Of a stretch of DNA of 64,000 nucleotides, positions 56,574 through 64,000 are shown in pieces; position 1 is the stretch's first letter, and each line of letters begins with the position of its first letter. Made by a program: the position numbers and the translations under genes. A model generated the notes under the pieces. That model made no database searches, was not told the origin of the DNA, and saw only the letters and a program-made list of their open reading frames with translations. Location: positions 51,667,819-51,731,818 of the forward strand of contig OU862908.1 in NCBI GenBank assembly GCA_917880885.1, written 5' to 3'. The DNA is from Limnephilus marmoratus (taxonomy: Eukaryota; Arthropoda; Insecta; Trichoptera; Limnephilidae).

Positions 56574-56950
56574 ATATTTAATTAAACGAAGACAATATTA
56601 ACGAATTCAATCGAAAATCTGGAGACAGAAAAATCAAAAAAAGATATTGGCACCTCTGGGACTCGAACCCAGGACCTTCTGCTTTCATGGCAACAGCTCT
56701 ACCAACTAAGCTAAAGTGTCTATATCGAATTCGGTCACTTTTAACTGTATCATACTTCGATTAAGACCTACAAACATTATCTTCATTTTTTTTACGCACA
56801 TATTATTGACTGCAATCTTTACATATGATCGCAAGTTTCAAACCCAAACTAAATGCTACCTAGATAGTGTCTGGATAAGTTTTTAGCCAATATCTTTTTC
56901 TGATTTTTCTGTCTCCAGATTTTCGCTAATATTAGCTTCATTTAATTAAA
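56574..56950. mobile_element. TIR element with tRNA-like core
   Basis: The arms GAAAATCTGGAGACAGAAAA (from 56613) and the inverse TTTTCTGTCTCCAGATTTTC (to 56925) extend with AAATCA..AAAGATATTGGC inward and AATATTA..TTAATTAAA outward. The left arm abuts the 3' end of a minus-strand tRNA-like sequence (56649-56720). Confidence 0.75.
56649..56720 (-). pseudogene. tRNA-like sequence inside TIR element
   Basis: 72 bases on the minus strand starting GACACTTTAGCTTAGTTGGT. Acceptor stem pairs 6 of 7. D-stem GCTT/GAGC, T-arm CTGGG-TTCGAGT-CCCAG (perfect). Anticodon stem pairs 4 of 5. Loop CATGAAA has A where U33 is invariant; the anticodon position would read TGA. A-box TAGCTTAGTTGG and B-box GGTTCGAGTCC look intact, so it may still recruit Pol III, but it is probably not a working tRNA. 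Confidence 0.7.
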
Positions 56951-57039
56951 TAATAATAACGTTTGTTCATCAATAGATTTTTTTACAATATTACACATTT
57001 TGTTCTTTTATCAATGATTGAATTGATAAAATCTATAAT

Positions 57040-58260
57040 TGAAATGAACGGCTACAATCTATAAATGATCAGCTGCATATCAGAATTTCTCCTGGAATGT
57101 TGATGGTTTTTAGCAGAAGATGGTTTTTTTAGGATAAACTTAATTATCAATCTTTGAACTATTTTGAGAGAATTTAAAATAACATCATATGTTCCTCCCC
57201 AGCCTGTAATACCGTATTGTAATATAGATTGAACAATTGCACAGTACACTGTTTTTAGGTTTTCTAGTCTAAGTTTATTTCTAAGTCTTATAAATACATT
57301 TCCAAATAATAATTATTATTTATTATTTATTGTTTCTTTACACTATTCTTTTGATAAGTTCACAAATATGTGTTTTCCATTGAAAATGTTGATCTACATA
57401 TAAAGGGTCCGCCAAATAACTTTTTTTTTTTGAAAATGCTATAAAAAAAAACTACTGAATATTTTCTCAAATTTCTTTTTTTATTTGAAAATACAATCCT
57501 TCCGGTTAATAATGGAAAATAATTTCATTCAAATGGCTGCCTCGGCTGGCCATGCAGTAGCCTACACGATCGGTCCAATTTTTAAGCACATTATCGATTG
57601 TGTGCAGCTGTATTTCACCAATTTCGCCACTCCTTGCTCATTTTCGAAGAAAAATGGCCCAATTATGCCTCTGGACCAAAATCCGCACCAAACAGTGACT
57701 CGTTTTGGGTATATCGGCTTTTCAATGTATGCGTGCGGGTTTTCTGTGCCCCAAATGCGACAATTTTGCTTGTTTACATACCCGCCAAGATCAAAATGAG
57801 CTTCATCTGAAAAGATAATTTTTTTGGCAAAATCGGCATCTTCTGTAAGTCGATCGCAGGCCCACTCAGCGAAGCGAAAACGCATTGGATGGTCAGTTGG
57901 CTTCAACTTAAAAATTGGACCGATCGTGTAGGCTACTGCATGGCCAGCCGAGGCAGCCATTTGAATGAAATTATTTTCCATTATTAACCGGAAGGATTGT
58001 ATTTTCAAATAAAAAAAGAAATTTGAGAAAATATTCAGTAGTTTTTTTTTTATAGCATTTTCAAAAAAAAAAAGTTATTTGGCGGACCCTTTATATACAC
58101 CCAGATATTTAATTTTGGAAGTTGGATTAAGTTATCATTGGAGTAGTTTGCATGTGCTGACCATAACTTCGAAATCTACGTTGTACCGAGTTGCAGCCTG
58201 CAGGGTAAAGATTGCACGGTCGATAGTCAATCTGCGATAAAAGATAAAATACCCACTCAT
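57040..58260 (-). pseudogene. Jockey-like LINE RT fragment split by a mariner element
   Basis: On the minus strand 58260-58094 encodes LTIDRAIFTLQAATRYNVDF and SKIKYLGV. After the insert, 57400-57040 continues YVDQHFQWKTHICELIKRIV, then YCAIVQSILQYGITGWGG and RLIIKFILKKP. The RT block KYLGVYVD is thus split exactly at 57401-58093. Stops elsewhere make it dead. Confidence 0.8.
57401..58093 (-). mobile_element. Foldback mariner-like element with transposase fragment
   Basis: The ends TAAAGGGTCCGCCAAATAAC and GTTATTTGGCGGACCCTTTA are inverse. Arms of about 187 bases each contain the same piece of coding sequence. The centre plus right arm encode, on the minus strand (58008-57562), AAGHAVAYTIGPIF-like residues, then KKIIFSDEAHFDLGGYVNKQ, NCRIWGTENPHAYIEKP and RVTVWCGFWSRGIIGPFFFE. 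This is the first catalytic-Asp region of a mariner-type DDE transposase. The remaining catalytic residues are missing. TA at the edges fits the family. Confidence 0.85.
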
Positions 58261-58410
58261 CGATTTCTAGATGTGATGATCACGGGATTAAATTATTATG
58301 CCATCATTAAAATAACATATTAAACAAATCTAAAACGTCCGTTTACAGATCTCTGGACATGATCATCACAGACTTCTTAGCGAATTTCGAATCATTGGAA
58401 TAACAATGTT

Positions 58411-58814
58411 TATGTTACCGTAAAAGCCCGAATATTGGTAAATCCTAAGATTTTCCGGTGGATCCTAAGATTTACCAACTCTTAATGGTAAAAGTCCGAA
58501 CCGTTCTATAATCATCGTTCACCAACCTAACCTAACCTAACCTAACATGTACTAAATTCTAATGGTAAAAGCCCGAAAAAATCGTTTATAATATTTAAAT
58601 AAGAAACGATTTTTTCGGGCTTTTACTTTTAGAATTTAGTACATGTTAGGTTAGGTTAGGTTAGGTTAGGTTAGGTTAGGTTAGGTAAGGTAAGGTTAGG
58701 TTAGGTTAGGTTAGGTTAGGTTGGTGAACGATGATTATAAAACGGTTCGGACTTTTACCATTAAGAGTTGGTAAATCTTAGGATTTACCAATATTCGGGC
58801 TTTTACGGTGACAT
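58411..58814. repeat. Palindrome carrying (TTAGG)n telomere-type repeats
   Basis: The outer arms (ACCGTAAAAGCCCGAATATT and its inverse) and inner arms (AGTACATGTTAGG, AATCGTTT) are inverse copies about 180-200 bases long. The left arm holds about 4 CCTAA units (58524-58545). The right arm holds about 17 TTAGG units with two TAAGG variants (58643-58720). The left arm also has a roughly 20-base internal duplication. Confidence 0.9.
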
Positions 58815-59114
58815 ATACATGACAAAATGTCCACTGAATGATCTCTGGATATGTTAAAACAATGCGCCATGCCGTGTAAAATTCGGGAGACGGCGTTTAA
58901 GAAGTTCACCAGTATAGATTTATTCATGAAAAAACATCACCAAAAAGCGAGTTTTATTTTATTTCGCGAAGCTCAGGCACAAATATTTAAATGTTTAACG
59001 ATCACTTTGTAAAGAATTTAATTTTCCACATTATACAATAAAGCCTTAAAGGAAAATGAGTTCATAAGTAGGAGATCTTGAACTTTAAAGCAGTTTTTAT
59101 AGCCCTACTTAATT
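58815..59114. other. Unannotated gap
   Basis: Nothing recognised. Confidence 0.5.
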
Positions 59115-59575
59115 TTTGATGAGGAGTATTCTCATCAAGACCTATGTATGGAGTATCTTGATGTACGGCTGCGAAACATGGTGCCTATCCAAAAGAGATT
59201 AACGGAGACTAGAGGCTTTTGAGATGTGGTCCTATAGAAGACTATTAGGAATTTCCTGGAGAGAACACATTACAAATGAGGAGGTTCTCCAAAGAATCGA
59301 ATGAGGAAGGCACCTGCTCAGGACCTTGTCCGAAAGGCGTGCAAGATGGATCGGCCATGTAATACGGCAAGAAGGTCCTTGCATGCCATGATGGAGGGTA
59401 TGACCGAGGGGACAAATTCTAGGGGACGCCCACGCCGAGAGTACCTGGGGGACCTGCTGGTGGACGTGCGCTGCTCATCGTATGCAGACTTCAAAAGAGC
59501 CGCACAAGACAGGGAAGAATGGAAGAGAAGAATATAGGAAATTGCTGCAAACCAATCCCAGGATTGAAACCAGAG
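59115..59575 (+). pseudogene. Non-LTR retrotransposon RT C-terminal fragment, sister of 2656
   Basis: Readable blocks: KTYVWSILMYGCETWCLSKR, RLEAFEMWSYRRLLGISWRE, LLRTLSERRARWIGHVI and GRPRREYLGDLLVDVRCSSY, ending EEWKRRI. In-frame stops after the KRD and RIE positions and one frame change make it inactive. Better preserved than 2656-3066. Confidence 0.85.
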
Positions 59576-59970
59576 GGAGAGACTTAATTTTTATCTGGGC
59601 TTATAGAGTAATCAAAAATATTCTCGATTATTTCAATGGCGTTTCTGTTCTACTCGCAGTATTTAATTAAAACTTCCTAAATACTTCTAAGCTAATCTAA
59701 TCTAATTTTCAAATAATAACCACATGATTTTGCATTACTTAGTAGTGCTTCATCTTAATCTCAATTTCAAATCATTGGAATAATAATGTATACATGACAA
59801 AATTTCCACGCATTGATCTTTAGATTTGCCAACCATTGAGTCCTAAACCAATTTCGAATCATTAAAATAATATTTTAAAACATACAATGTCCACTCATTG
59901 GTCGTTAGTTTTGCTAAGCGTAAAAACAAAATATACAACTTCCATTTTTTTTTCGATCGATTTTTTTTAA
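59576..59970. other. Unannotated gap
   Basis: Nothing recognised. Confidence 0.5.
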
Positions 59971-60176
59971 AGTTTTTCACGGCCAAAAGTACATTCGTTA
60001 TTTTTGGGGTGTTATGCCGTGTTGCGCTACCTCCTTCTTTAGCCAACGTTTCGGATAGCGTTACAGTGTCAACACATCTGCCCTGATTATGGACACTGTA
60101 ACGCTGCCCGAAACTTTGGCTAAAGAAGGAGATAGCGTAACACGGCATAACACCCCAAAAACAAATAACGAAAAAA
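59971..60176. repeat. Foldback family F1, most complete copy
   Basis: The left arm TTTTCACGGCCAAAAGTACA..GGGGTGTTATGCCGTGTTGC..AACGTTTCGGATAGCGTTACAG is inverted in the right arm (CTGTAACGCTGCCCGAAACT..CACGGCATAACACCCCAAAA). The centre CATCTGCCCTGATTATGGAC connects them. No open frame. Confidence 0.85.
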
Positions 60177-60207
60177 ACTAAATACACAAGTTCACTCACA
60201 GATTTCA

Positions 60208-60340
60208 AGATAGTCATGTCAGATAGTCATGTCAGATAGCCATTTCAGATAGCCATGTCAGATAGCTATATCAGATAGTCATATTAGATGGCCATATCAG
60301 ATAGTCATGTCAGATGGCCATGTCAGATAGCTAGATAGTC
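60208..60340 (+). repeat. 13-bp tandem repeat, 9 units plus partial
   Basis: Unit AGATAGTCATGTC with variants; units start every 13 bases from 60208 to 60312, then a partial unit to 60340. Confidence 0.95.
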
Positions 60341-60532
60341 TGCTTTAATTTGAATAACATGTAGGTATATTTTCACTTACTGATAAGATTGATTTTAATC
60401 AGTAGGTATGATAACACTATAAACATGCTCAACATGTCCACTCACTACTGTAATTAGAAATAGAATCACGATTCAAACATGTTATTTCATTGTGCCTACG
60501 CTTAATCGTGACGAGCGACGCCGACGTATAAA

Positions 60533-61122
60533 TCTAATATATAAAATTCTCGTGTCACGGTGTTTGTTGCCATACTCCTCCGAAACGGCTGGACCAATTT
60601 TGATGAAATTTTTTATGCTTATATGTTAGGTCTGAGAATCGACCAACATCTATTTTTCATACCCCTAAAAGTAAAGGGTGTTCCACTCCGAAGAAAATTA
60701 TTTTCCCATACATTTTGTATGGAACGAATTCTCCTATTTTGAAAGAACTGCAGCAATATTGTAAGGGGTATAATATTGAACTGTGAACCGGGGGAGGGGG
60801 GAGGGGGGAGGGCGGTGGGGGGAAGGGGGGGGGGGAGGGGAGAGGGGGGGGGGGGGAGGGGGGAGGTAGGAGGGGGGAAGGGGCAGGGCAGGGGGAGGGG
60901 GGGAAAGGAATTCAGGAAGGGGGGGTGAGCGGGACGGGGGAAGGGGAGAAGTGGAGTGGGGAGAGGGAGAGGGAACGCGAGAGGGGAAAGGATACGCAGG
61001 GAGAAACAATTTAGATCAAGGTATGGTATACGCAGGGAGAAACATTTTAGATCAATTCAGCTAATAAGTTGACAACAGTTTTTGATTCTGAGGCGGTACG
61101 AAGTTCGCCGGATCAGCTAGTA
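60533..61122 (+). mobile_element. Non-autonomous Helitron with purine-rich centre
   Basis: 5' end TCTAATATATAAAATTCTCG followed by TGTCACGGTGTTTGTTGCC; 3' end AAGTTCGCCGGATCAGCTAG. Preceded by A and followed by T. The interior 60785-60990 is almost pure G/A with many GGGG runs. Same family as 1476-2337. Confidence 0.85.
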
Positions 61123-61234
61123 TTTATATATTTTTTGGTAAAAATCAGTCATTTTACGGCTTGACATATTAATGAAATAAAATAATAACTTTATTTAAGA
61201 CCGCGAAATTTGCTCAATTTATCAAGTACGACCG

Positions 61235-61257
61235 GTTTCGCTTAACACAAGCATCAT
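61235..61257 (-). other. Hammerhead-like module, partly lost
   Basis: The minus strand has TGATGCTTGTGTTAAGCGAA then AC: a GCTT-GTGTT-AAGC hairpin followed by GAAAC. The first bases of CTGATGA are lost. A stretch 50-130 bases further (minus) matches the repeat at 36178. Confidence 0.3.
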
Positions 61258-61274
61258 TTATTTTACATTACTTT

Positions 61275-61395
61275 CGCACAGGAGGAAAATAATTTCCCTC
61301 GGGGCCTATGTCATTTTTGGGATGCTGTGTGGAGGGTCTTTCAGGGAAAGGAAGGAGAGGAAGGTCTGGGAAGGAAAGAGGTATGAGTGTGAATT
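61275..61395 (+). repeat. Dispersed repeat S2, copy 5, first part
   Basis: ATAATTTCCCTCGGGGCCTA and GATGCTGTGTGGAGGGTCTT match 50860-50930. Interrupted by the LINE fragment at 61396; resumes at 62003. Confidence 0.75.
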
Positions 61396-61997
61396 TATTA
61401 CTTCTATTGCTGCCAGGCGATGGATTCTGGATGGAGAGATTTTATTTTTATTTTATTTTATTTGTTAGCGTTATAAACAGTCATTACAAGTTCATATATA
61501 ACAGTGTTAGAGATAGTCATATCATTGACCAATAAAATAACGACATAAAAATTTGAGACCATTATAAAAAGAAAAACAAACAAAACAATATATGTATGGA
61601 ATATAAACAGTTCTGAAAAAGTGCATCTACTCACTTAAATCTACTAAAAATGTATTTTCAAGGGTAATATATACTGTAACATTTTTGAAGAGGTTATTTA
61701 ATGCAAACTGCTGAAATCAAAAAAGAAAATGTAATGAAAATGAAAAATGAAAAAGAAAGATAAGGAATTAATGAAACATTAAGTTTTCCGTTGAATATTA
61801 CTTTTTACGAATTTTATGAAGTTAGCAAGGTTCGTGTTAAACATGTCAATGTCTGTGCATAATCTATTGAAAGTGCTACAGCTTCTTCTTATAAACACAT
61901 TTTGAAGATAATTAGCATTGCTCTTAGGAATATAAAATATGTCTGGAGATCGAGTGACTCTTATTGGACATCTGAAATTAATATTCTGTCATAGGTA
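61396..61997 (-). mobile_element. LINE 3' fragment inserted in repeat S2
   Basis: On the minus strand the sequence 61980-61830 resembles the C-terminal region of the LINE at 32231 (positions 32640-32720). It ends TGTAATGACTGTTTATAACG then an AAATAAAATAAAATAAAAA tail at 61440. It splits one S2 copy. Confidence 0.65.
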
Positions 61998-62002
61998 AGG
62001 GC

Positions 62003-62216
62003 TTCAAAAAGTCTTCCCCAATCTCCCGAACAGGCCCGCCACGCAGTAGGTGGGCAAATGCATCCGCCACCAAGACCTACACAAACCTGACCACATGAAC
62101 CCAGGGGCCCCTGCCAAGTCACCAAACGTAGCGAACCACTTGGGGTGACCTATGGCAGGGGTGTTGGTTATCCAATAAATGGATCCCGTGGTGGCGGTAC
62201 TCGCCTCCCAAATTGA
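62003..62216 (+). repeat. Dispersed repeat S2, copy 5, second part
   Basis: CACCAAACGTAGCGAACCAC, GGGTGTTGGTTATCCAATAA and CGCCTCCCAAATTGAA match the ends of the other S2 copies. Confidence 0.75.
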
Positions 62217-62261
62217 AACAAAGCTACAACGCATTAAACCAAGATTAGTTTATTATGTACC

Positions 62262-62330
62262 CTGATGATACTTTTGTTAGGCAAAAACGTTTCGTCTGAA
62301 TAAATTAAACAAAGCTAGTTATTGTTTCAT
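62262..62330 (+). other. Hammerhead-like module, degenerate
   Basis: CTGATGATACTTTTGTTAGG, then AAAACGTTTCGTCTGAATAAA and ATTGTTTCATT. The first half of the core is present; the hairpin is weak and GAAAC is not in the expected place. Confidence 0.25.
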
Positions 62331-62344
62331 TCCATAAATATTTA

Positions 62345-63028
62345 TTTACATTATTTACGAGAGTATAACCAGAGAAAACCGGAAATATGCCATTTTTAAA
62401 TCAAATTTTAGACGTATTGACTCCTTTCCATAGAAAAATATAAATTGATTTCGAAAGATTGTTCTTTTATCTAGTAAACGCATGTTTTAAATTTTGAGAA
62501 AAAATGTTTATTTTGAGTATAATAATGTTATACCATAGGTCGTTGGCAGATTTGTTAAATTTTTAAACGAAAAATCTTATTTTACAAGATATATTTCATA
62601 CCATATAATCATACATTATTGTAAATCAATACGTTATCTAGTAAACGCATGTTTCAAAATTTTAATTTTAGTTCAAATACAATCATTACAAAAAATATCC
62701 GAACACTTTATGACGAAAATTTCTCTATTTCGTCTATGTATTTACGGTCTTACAAATTAATATATTTAAGATTTTTTTACATTTAAATACTATATGATCA
62801 AAAAATTATTAAAAAAAGTACATAATTTTAATAGTTTTATCATCACGCCTTTCAGCATTTTTTGATGTAGGTATAAATTAAAGCAAATTTGGAATGAAAT
62901 AAAATCGATATTGAGTTATAATTTAAAAAAGCTGGTACAGAGAATAATTAATCTTTCTCATTGGAACCGCCCTGTGCGATCGTAAGAACATCTTTCGACG
63001 AAATGTGGATTTTCAGCCGCTGGCTGGT
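62345..63028 (-). repeat. Dispersed repeat R, copy 2 (uninterrupted)
   Basis: Inverse of 42683-43070 plus 43640-43990. It serves as the empty-site reference that defines the 43071-43639 insert. Confidence 0.75.
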
Positions 63029-63864
63029 TAAAGGCCCTTAAAGAATAATAATTATTGAAGATTACTAAAACCAAAGATCGGTTTGTATACCTAAGATCGA
63101 TCAATAAAGCCACCAATGATCTATCTGCAGAATATTTTTTTTATTGAACTATGCAAGAAAATGAACAGATCAGGAAAGAACATTTAGGGATCAAGATCGT
63201 AGTGAAGAAGAAATTTATTCAGCGAATTTTCTTGCCAAATACAGAACCAAAAATGCTCTCGATTCAAATCGGAAAATTTTGCGGGCGCTGACTTCGCCCA
63301 CTTGGCGGGAACGTAGAATAGGTAATGTAAACTACTGCGAAATGTGTTAATACAGCGGATTCAGTGTTTTTAAGAAACCTTTTCTCATATACATATTTTA
63401 ACCCCTCAGGCTTCAGGCTATTTTGACAAAAGTTCAAAATATTTCCGCTTGGCAATAATATCTAAATAAATGGAATATTTCTGAACGTATCTGAAAACTA
63501 AAAACTATTTTTGAAAGATGAACAAATACGCTTTGAAATTAAAATAAACATAAATTTCTGAAATAAACATTTTGTGAATGCAAATATAAAAAAGTTTTAA
63601 AAATAGCTAATCTTACGTTTTTTTCTAACTAGAATTACAAACAGCGAAAAAACTAAAATGCAAACATATTTTATTAGACAAATGTATTGTAAACGTTAGA
63701 GTCACTTTACTTTTTTGTGGTGAAATTTTTCACGTGAAAAAATAAATCTTTCAAAACTTTTTTTCTATATGCGATCAGATACATGAAGGTGTACATTTTA
63801 CATATTTTTTGGCCAATTATTTAACATAAAGCGTGGTGTTTTTTCTTTTTAATACCGTTTAGAT
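63029..63864. other. Unannotated gap
   Basis: Nothing recognised. Confidence 0.5.
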
Positions 63865-64000
63865 CAGTGGTTCCCAAAGTGGTCCATAGGAAGATTCAGG
63901 GGTGCATGGAAAATTAAAATTGAGCTGGGGGTCCCTGAACAACGTAAGGCGGTCCGCGCAACGATTTTTTATAAAATAAAAAAAATGTGATGCGTGCGTG
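63865..64000 (+). mobile_element. hAT element left end, cut by window edge
   Basis: It begins CAGTGGTTCCCAAAGTGG after GTTTAGAT, which would be the 8-bp target copy. The right end lies outside the window. Confidence 0.6.

Noticed and set aside
56649..56720. Functional tRNA gene
   Set aside because: U33 is replaced, the acceptor and anticodon stems have mismatches, and it sits within terminal inverted repeats of a mobile element.
60208..60340. CRISPR-like array
   Set aside because: Units are 13 bp, contiguous and without spacers, in an insect genome: a simple minisatellite.
60734..61009. Proline/serine-rich open frame on the minus strand
   Set aside because: It is only the translation of the purine-rich tract in the Helitron; absence of stops is a composition effect.

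Overview
This is a piece of an animal nuclear genome, almost certainly an insect. It is AT-rich and dominated by transposable elements. The only host gene I recognise is split into short GC-rich exons by very long introns. The insect call rests on three things: the exon sequence closely resembles insect Pde11; the mobile elements are arthropod types (Helitrons ending in CTAG, pogo/Tigger, mariner, hAT, Transib-like, jockey/CR1-type LINEs, tRNA-derived SINEs); and a (TTAGG)n tract, the usual insect telomere unit, is present. I cannot name the order.

Host gene. Three exons on the minus strand (44176-44310, 40478-40694, 25852-26006) join in frame. They encode the stretch of a Pde11-like cyclic-nucleotide phosphodiesterase from the region before the first GAF domain into that domain. 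The 5' exons should lie to the right of the window. The remaining GAF and catalytic exons should lie to the left or be too short for me to see. On this reading almost the whole window is Pde11 intron or flank.

Layout. 1-10 kb: a Helitron carrying a SINE, a LINE fragment, two copies of a non-tRNA SINE-like repeat, and a hAT remnant with a younger TAA-flanked MITE inside it. 10-20 kb: a degenerate GC-rich tandem repeat, tRNA-derived SINEs, foldback elements, a Transib-like element with RSS-heptamer-like ends, and a complete small Helitron. 20-26 kb: two palindromic MITEs, a Helitron and Pde11 exon C. 26-36 kb: a MITE, a possible piggyBac-type element and a cluster of LINE fragments. 36-40 kb: a short TIR element and a pogo/Tigger deletion derivative. 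40-45 kb: Pde11 exons B and A, each close to a mobile element. 45-56 kb: duplicated repeats, Helitron pieces, a perfect-TSD hAT MITE and LINE fragments. 56-64 kb: a TIR element with a tRNA-like core, a LINE interrupted by a mariner palindrome, a palindrome holding TTAGG repeats, a 13-bp tandem array, a purine-rich Helitron and a hAT end cut by the window edge.

I see no operon, CRISPR array, rRNA or intact autonomous transposon. The most unusual observations are: a recurring hammerhead-like module (CTGANGA, hairpin, GAAAC) in several unrelated repeats; the Transib-like ends; the telomere-repeat palindrome; the tRNA-like MITE; and foldbacks lying within 90 bp of two Pde11 splice sites. Element boundaries were read by eye, so outer ends may be off by a few bases unless a target-site duplication is quoted.
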